Assembly (NCBI GenBank): GCA_964549135.1 | Contig: CAZJUJ010000005.1 | Span: 1-64,000, forward strand | DNA length: 64,000 bases | Reading direction: 5' to 3' | Origin: RUG563 sp964549135 | GTDB lineage: Bacteria > Bacillota > Clostridia > Christensenellales > Aristaeellaceae | In this document: in pieces, positions 49,530 to 58,335 of the stretch | Position numbering within the stretch: the first letter of the stretch is position 1 | Layout: each line of letters opens with the position of its first letter | Notes under the pieces: model-generated | Seen by the model: the letters and a program-made list of their open reading frames with translations, nothing else | The model's database searches: none | Told to the model about the DNA's origin: nothing | Position numbers and translations under genes: made by a program

Positions 49530-50445
49530 CGATTATCCGCAGGTCGTGGGCATCGGCTCCACGGTATATGACACCCTGATGGTGGTGGATGGCTTCCCTC
49601 AGGAGGACACCAAAATGCAGGGTGTGGAAACCAAGGTTCAGGGCGGCGGCCCCTGCGCCACGGCCCTGGTCGCCGCGCAGAAGCTGGGCGTTTCCGCTGC
49701 TTATATGGGCACCATCGGGGATGACCCCTTTGGCACCTTCATGATGGATGATCTGAAAAAATGGCATGTCAGCACCGAATTTGTAAAGGTCATTCCCGAT
49801 ACCGTCAGCTTCCATGCGGTGGTGCTGCTGAACCAGAAGACAGCCAGCCGCACCTGCGTCTGGAATAAGGGCACGGTGGCCGCCCCCACGGCGGAGGATC
49901 TGGATGAGGAAGCGCTGCGGAATGCCAAGGTGCTGCATCTGGACGGGCATATGCTGGATGCCGCCATCTATGCCGCGAAAAAATGCAGGGAATGGGGCGT
50001 AAAGGTATCCCATGATGCCGGCGGCACTTATCCCGGCATCGAAAAGCTGATGCCCTATGTGGATTGGCTGATCCCCTCCGAGGAATTCGCGCTGAAAATG
50101 ACCGGCGCGGCCACGGCGGAGGAAGCGGCGCAGAAGCTGTATGAAACCTATCACCCCGAACTGGTGGTGCTGACCCAGGGCGTCAAGGGCGGCATTCTGC
50201 TGGATGAAAAGGGCCTGCGCCATTATGACAGCTACCGGGTGGAGGTCAAGGATTCCAATGGCTGCGGCGATACCTTCCACGGCGCGTTCGTGGCGGGCAA
50301 AATCCACGGCCTTTCCAATGACGACGCCTGCAAATATGCCAGCGCCGCCGCCGCTATCAAATGCACCCGTCTGGGCGCGCGCTACGGCATGGCCAATGAT
50401 GCGGAATGCCGTGCCTTCCTGAAGGAAAGGGGCGTTGAACTGTGA
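49522..50445 (+). CDS. PfkB-family sugar kinase
   Basis: A 307-aa ribokinase-fold kinase. GIGSTVYDTLMVVDGFP opens the protein, the GG motif region is QGGGPCATALVAAQKLG (about residues 39-55), and the catalytic anion hole is SNGCGDTFHGAFVAG (about 249-263; the usual GAGD reads GCGD). It should phosphorylate the ketose made by the isomerase or a related intermediate. Start at 49522 overlaps the aldolase gene; its stop overlaps the epimerase gene, so the three are translationally coupled. Confidence 0.88.
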   Translation: MRNDYPQVVGIGSTVYDTLMVVDGFPQEDTKMQGVETKVQGGGPCATALVAAQKLGVSAAYMGTIGDDPFGTFMMDDLKKWHVSTEFVKVIPDTVSFHAVVLLNQKTASRTCVWNKGTVAAPTAEDLDEEALRNAKVLHLDGHMLDAAIYAAKKCREWGVKVSHDAGGTYPGIEKLMPYVDWLIPSEEFALKMTGAATAEEAAQKLYETYHPELVVLTQGVKGGILLDEKGLRHYDSYRVEVKDSNGCGDTFHGAFVAGKIHGLSNDDACKYASAAAAIKCTRLGARYGMANDAECRAFLKERGVEL

Positions 50446-51290
50446 GTCTGGTAACCATTAAGAGCGAGAAAATCACCGCCGTGATTTCCACCCGGGGCGC
50501 GGAAATCCAGTCCATCGTGGATCAGAGCGGCCGGGAATATATCTGGCAGCGCGATCCCGCCTTCTGGCCGGGCTGCGCGCCCATCCTCTTCCCCGTGGCC
50601 GGCGGCCTGCGGGAGGATCGCTATGAATGGGAGGGCAAAAGCTATCCCATGCCCAAGCACGGCTATGTCCGCCAGCTGGAATGGCATCTGGAGGAGCAGA
50701 AGGAGAACCGGGCGGTTTTCCTGATGCAGCAGAAGCATGAGGGCTTCCCCTGGGAATATGACCTGCGGGCCATCTTTTCTGCGGAAGGCGCCACCCTCAG
50801 CGTTTCCTATGAGATGACCAGCCGGGATGAGCGCCCCTTCTGCTTCAGCTTCGGCGCGCATGAGGCCTATGCCACCCCCGAAGGCATCGAGGATTACGAA
50901 ATCGTATTTGATGAGGCGGAAACCCTGGCTAATTATGTGCTGGATGGCAACCTCATCAAGCGGGAGCCGGTGATCATGGCGGAAAATGCCCGGACGCTGC
51001 CCCTCAAATATGAATACTTTGCCGTGGACGCGCTGGTTTTCCGTACCCTCAAGAGCCGCGGCGTGACCCTTCGCGGCGGCAAGGAGCAGCGCACCGTGCG
51101 GGTGGAATTCCCCGAGCATCCCGTCTGCATGTTCTGGACCAAGCCCGGCGCGGGCTACATCTGCATCGAGCCCTGGTGCAATGCCCCCGATTTTGTGGAT
51201 GCCGATTTCCGCATCGATCAGAAGCCCGGCTTTATGCGCCTTGAAAAGGGCCAGAGCGTTACCCGCCGCCATACCATCACGGTGGGCTGA
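50442..51290 (+). CDS. Aldose 1-epimerase family protein
   Basis: A 282-aa galactose mutarotase-like beta-sandwich protein. It has the family segments STRGAEIQSI (about residues 13-22), RDPAFWPGCAPILFPVAGGL (about 33-52), KHGYVRQLEW (about 70-79) and FSFGAHEAYATP (about 128-139). The catalytic His and Glu (IEPWCNAPD region near 245) are kept. It equilibrates sugar anomers for the isomerase or kinase. GTG 50442 overlaps the upstream stop by four bases. Confidence 0.88.
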   Translation: MSLVTIKSEKITAVISTRGAEIQSIVDQSGREYIWQRDPAFWPGCAPILFPVAGGLREDRYEWEGKSYPMPKHGYVRQLEWHLEEQKENRAVFLMQQKHEGFPWEYDLRAIFSAEGATLSVSYEMTSRDERPFCFSFGAHEAYATPEGIEDYEIVFDEAETLANYVLDGNLIKREPVIMAENARTLPLKYEYFAVDALVFRTLKSRGVTLRGGKEQRTVRVEFPEHPVCMFWTKPGAGYICIEPWCNAPDFVDADFRIDQKPGFMRLEKGQSVTRRHTITVG

Positions 51291-51302
51291 GGAGGAATTG
51301 AT

Positions 51303-51968
51303 ATGGCTGATATGCTGACCATCCTGCGGGAAAAGAACCCCGGGATTCCCTTCTATTCCGTTCTTGATCCCGAATTTAAGCCCTATGGCCGGGTGATCGA
51401 AATGGATGCTTCCTCTCTGGTGGAGGAGGCGGATAAGGTGGCCATGCCCGAAAGCGGCAGCAAATATGTGCCCGATCTGCCCGCGCTGGAGGCGCTGCCC
51501 ATTTTTGAAACGGTCAAAAATGATCTGCGCGGCCAGGGCAGCTGCCAGATTGGCTATTGCTGGGGCTATTCCAATAAGCTCAACTGCCTGGAATATCACC
51601 GGGCCAGCGAGCATAATATTGCGGTTACCGATATGGTGCTTCTGCTTGCGCAGCAGCAGGATATGGAGGGGCTGGAGCTTTCCTGCGATAAGATCAAGGC
51701 CTTCTATTTCCCCAAGGGAACCGTGATTGAGGTCTATGCCACCACGCTGCATTTCTGCCCCTGCCAGGTGCAGGACGCGGGCTTCAAGTGCATCGTGGTT
51801 CTGCCCCGGGGCACCAATCATCCCCTGGAGGGCGAAAAGCCCGCCCTGGGCGATGGCCGGCTTCTCTGGGCCAAGGATAAGTGGCTCATCGCCCATCCCG
51901 ATGCCCCCGCGGTTTCCCGCGGCGCGTATCCCGGGCTGCATGGCGAAAACTATACGATCAATTACTAA
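51303..51968 (+). CDS. DUF4867 family protein
   Basis: A 221-aa protein of the DUF4867 type: IPFYSVLDPEFKPYGRVI (about residues 15-32), GYCWGYSNKLNCLEYHRASE (about 85-104), and a cupin-like His/Glu cluster YHRASEHN ... TLHFCPCQV. The fold is probably a cupin and could be a metal-dependent isomerase or lyase, but no reaction is established. GGAGGAAT precedes the start. The tight operon position between the epimerase and flavoprotein genes suggests a sugar-acid or deoxy-sugar step. Confidence 0.82.
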   Translation: MADMLTILREKNPGIPFYSVLDPEFKPYGRVIEMDASSLVEEADKVAMPESGSKYVPDLPALEALPIFETVKNDLRGQGSCQIGYCWGYSNKLNCLEYHRASEHNIAVTDMVLLLAQQQDMEGLELSCDKIKAFYFPKGTVIEVYATTLHFCPCQVQDAGFKCIVVLPRGTNHPLEGEKPALGDGRLLWAKDKWLIAHPDAPAVSRGAYPGLHGENYTINY

Positions 51969-51979
51969 GGAGTGATATT

Positions 51980-53413
51980 ATGGAACTGAAAGCGTTTATG
52001 CCGGGTATGATCCTGGATGAGCTGGCGGACGCCGTAGGCGGATACGAAAACGTATCCATGGAAATGAGCGACCGCGCGACCTATGGCGTGGACTATTTCT
52101 GGGTGGGCCGTATGTGGCAGGATCGCGGCGAAGTGCCCCCCATGCCCGATTGGATTGTGCGCCCCGCCTCTGCCCAGGAGGTATCCAAGGTTCTCAAGAT
52201 CGCCAATTATTATAAGGTGCCCGTCCATATCTGGGGCGGCGGCTCTGGCTCTCAGGGCGGCGCGCTGCCCATGAGCGGCGGCATCATGATGGATATGAAG
52301 CGGATGAACAAGCTCATCGAAATCGATGAGGTTTCCCGCACCATCACCGCCGAGGCCGGCATGATCTTCCAGCAGCTGGAATGGTATGCCAATGAAAAGG
52401 GCTTCTCCTGCCAGCATATCCCCTCCTGCCTCACCTGCGGCACCATCGGCGGCGCGCTGGGCCATCGCGGCATCGGCATCATGTCCACCAAGTACGGCAA
52501 GATCGATGATCAGTGCATCAGCATGGAAGTGGTTCTGCCCAACGGCGATATCATCAATACCCTGCCCGTGCCCAAGCATGCGGCCGGCCCCGATCTCAAC
52601 CAGGTCTTCATCGGCTCCGAGGGCACCCTGGGCGTAATCACCAAGGCCACCTTCAAGCTCTTTGAGCAGCCCGAGGATCGCCAGTTCCGCGCCTTCCTCT
52701 TCCCCGATATGAATTCGGGCTACATGGCGGGCCGCGATATTATGCAGAAGGTGAAGCCCTCCATCCTGCGCTTCTATGACGAGGCCGAATCCGGCTCCAT
52801 CATCAAGAAGATTCTGGGCTTTGAGGCCCCCGGCTGCTTCATGAATCTGGCCATCGAGGGCATCAAGCGCATCGTCGATATCGAGATGGAAATCATTCTT
52901 GAGATCGTCGAAAAATGGGGCGGCAAGGATCTGGGCAGCGATTACGGCGAAAAGTGGTTCGAAAACCGCATCACCTTCTTCTATCCCGGCCATATCATGG
53001 ATATCCCCCAGATGTTCGGCACCATGGATACCGTGGCCACCTATGCCAACATTGAAAAGATCTATCGCGCCATGAAGAAGGTCATCAACGAAAAATTCCC
53101 CTTCGTGCGCTATATTTCCCACTCCAGCCACTGGTATGAATGGGGCTGCATGAATTATACCCGCTTCATCGTTGAGCCCAAGGATGTGCCCCAGGATCCC
53201 GAAGCGGCCCGCCGCCTGCACAATGAAATCTGGAATGCCGGCGTGCGCGCTGCCATGGAAAACGGCGGCGTGATCAACGATCATCACGGCATCGGCCTGA
53301 AGCTGTCCCGTCTGATGAAGGAGCAGTATGGCCCCGCCATGCAGGTGATGGAAGCGCTGAAAAAGCAGCTGGATCCCAATGGCATCATGAACCCCTACAA
53401 GCTGGGTCTGTAA
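51980..53413 (+). CDS. GlcD-type FAD-linked 2-hydroxyacid dehydrogenase
   Basis: A 477-aa flavoprotein of the VAO/PCMH family. The FAD-binding PCMH domain (about residues 50-230) has WIVRPASAQEVSKVLKIAN, IWGGGSGSQGGALP, FQQLEWYANEKG and IGSEGTLGVIT. The C-terminal FAD-oxidase domain ends INDHHGIGLKL and LKKQLDPNGIMNP, with the paired His typical of D-lactate, glycolate and alkyl-DHAP enzymes. Electrons would go to the Fe-S partner or ETF genes nearby. AAGGAG precedes ATG 51980. The substrate hydroxyacid is unknown. Confidence 0.88.
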   Translation: MELKAFMPGMILDELADAVGGYENVSMEMSDRATYGVDYFWVGRMWQDRGEVPPMPDWIVRPASAQEVSKVLKIANYYKVPVHIWGGGSGSQGGALPMSGGIMMDMKRMNKLIEIDEVSRTITAEAGMIFQQLEWYANEKGFSCQHIPSCLTCGTIGGALGHRGIGIMSTKYGKIDDQCISMEVVLPNGDIINTLPVPKHAAGPDLNQVFIGSEGTLGVITKATFKLFEQPEDRQFRAFLFPDMNSGYMAGRDIMQKVKPSILRFYDEAESGSIIKKILGFEAPGCFMNLAIEGIKRIVDIEMEIILEIVEKWGGKDLGSDYGEKWFENRITFFYPGHIMDIPQMFGTMDTVATYANIEKIYRAMKKVINEKFPFVRYISHSSHWYEWGCMNYTRFIVEPKDVPQDPEAARRLHNEIWNAGVRAAMENGGVINDHHGIGLKLSRLMKEQYGPAMQVMEALKKQLDPNGIMNPYKLGL

Positions 53414-53431
53414 GAGGAGGGTACAAACAAG

Positions 53432-54556
53432 ATGTTCAGTGAAAAAGCGAAAAAGCATGCAGACGCCTGCCGCTTCTGCTATATGTGCCGTCACCTGTGC
53501 CCCATCGAATTGGTTACCGGCAAGGAAAATAATACCCCCCGCGCCAAGGGCCTGCAGGTGAGCATGATGGAGCGCGGCATGAAGATGGATAAGGGCTGCG
53601 CCGTTACCATGTATGAATGCCTGCTGTGCGGCGCCTGCACCGCCGACTGCGTTACCGGCTTTGATCCCCTGGTGTTCATCCGGGAAGCCCGCTCCCAGGC
53701 CATGCTCAACGGCCTTACGCCCGATTTCGCCCAGAAGGTGATCGATCATCTCACCGCCACCGGCAATCCCTACGGCGCCACCGAGAGCAAGGTCAATTAC
53801 GATGGCATCGCCCAGACCGGCGATACCCTGGTATGGCTGGGCAACGCGGCCCGCTATGCGGTAAGCGATGTGGCCGAGGCGCTCTTTGCCATCCTGAAGA
53901 AGGCTGGCGTTGCCTTTGCCGCCCTGAAGGATGAGCCCGCCTCCGGCTGCGAGCTGGGCGATATGATCGGCCAGTTGGAGGATGTGCGCATCCAGGCCAA
54001 GGCCGCTGCGGAAGCCATTGCCAGGACCGGGGCCAAGAAGGTAATCGTGCTGGATAGCCATGACGCCGCCTTCTTCCTGCATGAATGCAAGGATTGGGGC
54101 ATCGAGCTGCCCGAAATCGTCACCGCCACCTCCTTTGTGCTGGATCTGATCAAGGAAGGCAAGATCAATCCCGCCAAGAAGGCCGAAGTGGTTTCCTATC
54201 ATGATGCGGCCCGTCTGGGCCGTGATCTGACCGAACTGGAGCCCGCCCGCCAGATCATCGCCGCCATGGGTGCTGAACTGCACGAAGTGTATCTCAACGA
54301 AAAGGACAATAAGAACCCCGAAAACAAGGCCTGCGGTTCCTTTGTCCGCGCCCGGGAATGCGGCTCCTCCATCATGGGCCAGATGCGGCCCGAGCTGTCC
54401 GTGAAGCTGTGCGAGGCCCGCTACAGCGATCTGATGCGCACCGATTCCCGCATCATGATCGCCGCCGATCCCCAGGCCACGGAGGCGCTGCGCCGCTCCA
54501 TTCCTGAGGGAGTGGAATATCGCGATCTGTTCGTGATGCTCAGCCAGCGCATCTAA
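53432..54556 (+). CDS. GlcF/HdrD-like iron-sulphur protein
   Basis: A 374-aa protein. Two 4Fe-4S sites are seen near the N-terminus: C-x2-C-x2-C-x3-CP (CRFCYMCRHLCP, about residues 13-24) and a second C-x2-C-x2-C-x3-C (CLLCGACTADC, about 64-74). The rest resembles a partially degenerate cysteine-rich CCG domain. It pairs with the preceding FAD protein as GlcD-GlcF do, and may pass electrons to EtfAB encoded at 57571-59279. AGAGGAGGG precedes the start. A strong terminator follows. Confidence 0.87.
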   Translation: MFSEKAKKHADACRFCYMCRHLCPIELVTGKENNTPRAKGLQVSMMERGMKMDKGCAVTMYECLLCGACTADCVTGFDPLVFIREARSQAMLNGLTPDFAQKVIDHLTATGNPYGATESKVNYDGIAQTGDTLVWLGNAARYAVSDVAEALFAILKKAGVAFAALKDEPASGCELGDMIGQLEDVRIQAKAAAEAIARTGAKKVIVLDSHDAAFFLHECKDWGIELPEIVTATSFVLDLIKEGKINPAKKAEVVSYHDAARLGRDLTELEPARQIIAAMGAELHEVYLNEKDNKNPENKACGSFVRARECGSSIMGQMRPELSVKLCEARYSDLMRTDSRIMIAADPQATEALRRSIPEGVEYRDLFVMLSQRI

Positions 54557-54564
54557 GTAATTCC

Positions 54565-54607
54565 GGGCGGTGCGGGAGGCCCTCTTTCCGCACCGCCCTT
54601 TGCCGTT
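54565..54607 (+). terminator. Terminator of the 47-54.6 kb operon
   Basis: A perfect 11-bp stem GGGCGGTGCGG / CCGCACCGCCC, then TTTGCCGTTTT. Confidence 0.8.
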
Positions 54608-54748
54608 TTCCCTGCTTCCCCCCCTGCTTTTTCGGGCCATACGCCATCCCTCTTCGGGCGTGCCAGCCCGAAAAGATGAAAATAGTGAATCGCATGGGCA
54701 ATCGCTCATGAAGCCCCGAAAAAAACGGGCGGAAGCCAGGCTTGCGGC

Positions 54749-54765
54749 GGGATCGGATCGATCCC
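54749..54765 (+). promoter_or_regulatory. Palindrome upstream of the larA-like gene (candidate operator)
   Basis: GGGATCG-GAT-CGATCCC, perfect 7-bp arms, 35 bases before the start at 54800. A GC-rich hairpin (CGGGC...GCCCG, about 54633-54672) lies further upstream. I see no convincing promoter in the 240-bp gap. Confidence 0.4.
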
Positions 54766-54799
54766 ACGGGAAGCATCAATCCGGGAAAGGTGATGAAAA

Positions 54800-56095
54800 A
54801 TGAAAGCAATCGATATTCCCTTCGGCAAGGGAAAGCAGACCCTTCATGTGGCAAAGGAGCGGCTCAGGGCCGTGCTGACCCCTCAGCATGAAGATAAGGC
54901 CCAAGAGCCGGAAGCCCTGATTGTGGAAAGGGCGCTGGAAAATCCCATCGGCTCGCCGCGTCTTTCCGAAATCTGCCGGGATAAGAAAAATATCCTGCTG
55001 ATTACCAGCGATCATACCCGCCCCGTGCCCAGCCGGGTGACCTTGCCGCCCTTCCTTCGGGAAATTCGCCGGGGCAATCCCCAGGCCCAGATCACCATCC
55101 TGATCGCCACCGGCATGCATCGCCCCACCACGGAGGCCGAGCTGCGCGCCAAGATGGGCGATGAAATCGTGGATCGGGAAAAAATCATCGTGCATTATGC
55201 GATGAAGGAAAGCGATATGGCCTTTTTCGGCATGCTTCCCTCCGGCGGCGAGCTTTGGCTGAATCATCTGGTGGGGGAGAGCGATCTGGTGGTGGCCGAG
55301 GGCTTTATCGAGCCGCATTTCTTCGCCGGTTTTTCCGGCGGCCGCAAGAGCATTCTGCCCGGGGTGGCGGCGCGGAAAACGGTGCTGTATAATCATAACG
55401 CCCGCTTCCTCAAAAGCCCGCTGGCCCGGCAGGGCAGCCTGCAGGGCAATCCCATCCATCGGGATATGCTCTTTGCCGCCCGGCAGGCGGGGCTGGCCTT
55501 TATTCTCAATGTGCTGATCGATGGGGAAAAGCGCGTCATCGCCGCGGTATCCGGCGAGGTGGAAGCGGCCCATGAGGCCGGCTGCGCCCTCTCCCGGAAG
55601 CTGACCCAGGTGCAGGCGGCGGAGGCGGATATTGCCGTGACCTCAAACGGCGGCTATCCTTTGGATCAGAATGTGTATCAGGCGGTCAAGGGCATGACGG
55701 CGGCGGAGGCCTGCGTGCGGCAGGGCGGCGCGATTATTATGTGCGCGGCTCTGGGCGACGGCGCGGGCGGCGATGATTTCTATCATTGGTTCGCCGATCG
55801 GGAAAATCCCCGGGCGGTGGCCCGGGATATTGAAAAAATCCCGCCGGAGGAAACCCGGATGGATCAATGGGAGGCCCAGATGCTGGCCCGGGTGCTTTGC
55901 AGGGCGGATTGCTATTTCGTTACCGGCGAAGAAAACCGGCAGCTGATTGAAAGCATGCACATGCATTGGGCCCCCGATGCCGATACGGCGCTGCGGGCCG
56001 CCAGCGAAAGGCTGGGCGAACATGCATCGGTTACCGTGATCCCCGATGGGGTGGGCGTGATCGTCAGCAGCGAAGGAAAGGAAGAAAGCATATGA
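54800..56095 (+). CDS. LarA-family (DUF2088) hydroxyacid racemase/epimerase homologue
   Basis: A 431-aa protein of the nickel-pincer lactate racemase family. SDHTRPVP (about residues 70-77), ATGMHRPTTEAE (about 106-117) and EPHFFAGFSGGRKSILPG (about 173-190) are the family motifs; the His residues and pincer-bearing Lys region are kept. Known members racemise lactate or other short 2-hydroxyacids, or epimerise sugar acids. No larB, larC or larE for cofactor synthesis is in the window, so these must be elsewhere if the enzyme is active. GGGAAAGGTG precedes the start. Confidence 0.87.
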   Translation: MKAIDIPFGKGKQTLHVAKERLRAVLTPQHEDKAQEPEALIVERALENPIGSPRLSEICRDKKNILLITSDHTRPVPSRVTLPPFLREIRRGNPQAQITILIATGMHRPTTEAELRAKMGDEIVDREKIIVHYAMKESDMAFFGMLPSGGELWLNHLVGESDLVVAEGFIEPHFFAGFSGGRKSILPGVAARKTVLYNHNARFLKSPLARQGSLQGNPIHRDMLFAARQAGLAFILNVLIDGEKRVIAAVSGEVEAAHEAGCALSRKLTQVQAAEADIAVTSNGGYPLDQNVYQAVKGMTAAEACVRQGGAIIMCAALGDGAGGDDFYHWFADRENPRAVARDIEKIPPEETRMDQWEAQMLARVLCRADCYFVTGEENRQLIESMHMHWAPDADTALRAASERLGEHASVTVIPDGVGVIVSSEGKEESI

Positions 56096-57558
56096 AATAT
56101 TTTATGGGCGTAGACTTTGGCGGCAGCTCCTCCAAGGCAACGCTGCTGGGCGAGGATGGCAGGGTATATGCCACCGCCAGCTGCGAATACCCCACCTATT
56201 ACCCCGAAAACGGCTGGGCCGAGCAGGATGCGGATGACAGCTATGACGCGCTGGTCAAGAATATCCGGGGGCTGATGGAAAAAACCGGCATCGCCCCGGA
56301 GGATGTGGCTGCCCTTTCTCTGGATGCCGCCACCCATACCGCCGTGCTTCTGGATGCCAGGGATCGGCCCCTGCGCCGGGCCATTTACTGGACGGATACC
56401 CGCTCCGCCGCCCAGGCTGCCTTCCTCAAAAAGGAGATGGGCCCGGAAATCATCGAGGAATGCTATAACAGCGTTTCCAGCCTCTGGACGCTGCCCCAGC
56501 TGATGTGGCTGAAGGAAAACGAGCCCGAAACCATCCGGAATACGAAAAAGGTGCTGGCGGTTAAGGATTATGTGCGCTTCCGCCTGACCGGGGATTATGT
56601 GACCGATTCCATCGAGGCCATGGGCTTTCTTCTGCTGGACGCCAGGAAAAACAAATGGTCTGAGCGGCTGTGCGGCCTGGCGGGCATCGATCCGGCCATC
56701 ATGCCGGAAATTATGGATCCCATGCAGAAAATTTCTCCCCTCTGCCCCAAGGCCCAGGCGGATACCGGCCTGACGGAAAAGACCATGGTGATCGTGGGTG
56801 CCACCGATACCGTGATGGAGGTTTATGCCGCCGGGGCCGTAAAGCCCGGACAGGCCACCGTGAAGCTGGCTACCGCCGGGCGCATCTGCCCCATTACCGA
56901 TCATGAGGTGGTGGATCCCCGGCTGGTGACCTATCGCCATGTGGTCAAGGGCCTTTGGTATCCCGGCACCGCCACCAAATCCTGCGCCGCCTCCAATCGC
57001 TGGTATCGGGATACCTTTGGCGGCAATTTCACCGAAATGAGCGCGGCGGCGGCTACCGTGGCCCGGGGCTGCGAGGGGCTCTTCTTCCATCCCTATCTGC
57101 AGGGCGAAATCACCCCCTATCTGGATGATAAGCTGCGGGCCAGCTTTACCGGCGCTGCGGGCTTCCATACCAAGGCGCATTTCAATCGCGCCGTGCTGGA
57201 GGGCGTGGCCTATTCCATGAAGGATTGCTTTGATACCCTCCGCTCCATGCAGATCGCCCCCACGGAGGCCGTGGCTATCGGCGGCGGCGCAAAATCCGAT
57301 CTTTGGCGGCAGATTCTATCCGATATGCTCAATATCCCCCTGCAGACGGTGGAAAACGTGGATAGCTCCCTGGGCAGCGCCATGATGGCCGGTGTGGCCG
57401 CAGGCGCCTTTGCCAGCCATGAGGACGCGGTGGCCAAATGCGTCCGGGTTACCGGCGTCACCCTGCCCGATCCCGAGGGCGCGGCCTTCTATGATCGCCA
57501 GTTCGGCCTCTATCGCCGGATTCAGGCGGCGCTGGCCCCCATCTATCATGATTTATAA
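56092..57558 (+). CDS. FGGY-family carbohydrate kinase (xylulokinase-like)
   Basis: A 488-aa kinase. The N-terminal phosphate loop GVDFGGSSSKATLL is at residues 6-19, the substrate-side WTDTRSAAQ near 103, VGATDTVMEVYAAGA near 238-252 and the C-terminal ATP-domain motif AIGGGAKSDLWRQILSD near 396-412. The family phosphorylates pentuloses, hexuloses or polyols; I cannot assign the sugar. The ATG overlaps the larA-like stop by four bases, so they are coupled. A second sugar kinase (PfkB type) is in the upstream operon. Confidence 0.88.
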   Translation: MKYFMGVDFGGSSSKATLLGEDGRVYATASCEYPTYYPENGWAEQDADDSYDALVKNIRGLMEKTGIAPEDVAALSLDAATHTAVLLDARDRPLRRAIYWTDTRSAAQAAFLKKEMGPEIIEECYNSVSSLWTLPQLMWLKENEPETIRNTKKVLAVKDYVRFRLTGDYVTDSIEAMGFLLLDARKNKWSERLCGLAGIDPAIMPEIMDPMQKISPLCPKAQADTGLTEKTMVIVGATDTVMEVYAAGAVKPGQATVKLATAGRICPITDHEVVDPRLVTYRHVVKGLWYPGTATKSCAASNRWYRDTFGGNFTEMSAAAATVARGCEGLFFHPYLQGEITPYLDDKLRASFTGAAGFHTKAHFNRAVLEGVAYSMKDCFDTLRSMQIAPTEAVAIGGGAKSDLWRQILSDMLNIPLQTVENVDSSLGSAMMAGVAAGAFASHEDAVAKCVRVTGVTLPDPEGAAFYDRQFGLYRRIQAALAPIYHDL

Positions 57559-57570
57559 GGACTGTGAAGG

Positions 57571-58335
57571 ATGCTCAGAATTCTTGTCTGCTTAAAGCAG
57601 GTGCCCGATACCACCGAGGTGAAGCTTTCCAGCAGCCTGACCCTGCAGCGGGATTTTGTGGCCCAGGTCATGAATCCTGCCGATGAGAGCGCGCTGGAAT
57701 TGGGGCTGCAGCTGCGGGATATGCACGCCGGGCATCTGACGGTGATAACCATGGGCCCCGCCCGCACCGAAACCATGCTGCGGGAGGCCCTTTCCCGGGG
57801 CGCGGATGAGGCCGTGCAATTGACCGACCCCGCCTTTGCCGGGGCCGATACCCTGGTGACCGCCCAATGCCTGACGGCGGCGGCAAAGCACCTGGGCGGC
57901 TTTGATCTGATTCTCTGCGGCCGCAGGGCCGTGGATGGGGAAACCGGCCAGGTGGGCCCCATGATGGCTGCCATGCTGGATATCCCCTGCGTTGCCAATA
58001 TCACCGGGGCCGCGATGGAAAACGGCATGCTGGAGGCCCGGCAATTGACCGAGGACGGCGTGCAGACCTGGCAAACGCCCCTGCCCGCGCTGGTAACGCT
58101 GTGCGAATGGAGCCATCGGCTGCGCCTGCCCACCCTTCTGGGCCTGAAGCGGGCGGCCGCTGCCCCGGTGCGCCGCTATACGCCTGCCGATCTTGCCATT
58201 GCATCCTGCGGGCTCAAGGCCTCGCCCACCCGGGTGACTCGGGTTTCCTCTTCGCCGGTGGGGGTCAGGCCCTGCAAAAAAATATCCCTGGAATCGGTGA
58301 TCCGGGCGCTGGAGGAAGGGGGCCTGCTGCCGTGA
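57571..58335 (+). CDS. etfB: Electron transfer flavoprotein beta subunit
   Basis: A 254-aa protein. It has VCLKQVPDTTEV (residues 6-17), MNPADESALELGLQL (about 32-46), DLILCGRRAVDGETGQVGP (about 113-131) and the ending SPTRVTRV. This is the FAD/AMP-binding EtfB fold. With EtfA it takes electrons from a dehydrogenase; in anaerobes such as Acetobacterium an ETF with a GlcD-type enzyme drives lactate oxidation by electron confurcation. Here it likely serves the flavoprotein at 51980. The stop overlaps the etfA start. Confidence 0.93.
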   Translation: MLRILVCLKQVPDTTEVKLSSSLTLQRDFVAQVMNPADESALELGLQLRDMHAGHLTVITMGPARTETMLREALSRGADEAVQLTDPAFAGADTLVTAQCLTAAAKHLGGFDLILCGRRAVDGETGQVGPMMAAMLDIPCVANITGAAMENGMLEARQLTEDGVQTWQTPLPALVTLCEWSHRLRLPTLLGLKRAAAAPVRRYTPADLAIASCGLKASPTRVTRVSSSPVGVRPCKKISLESVIRALEEGGLLP

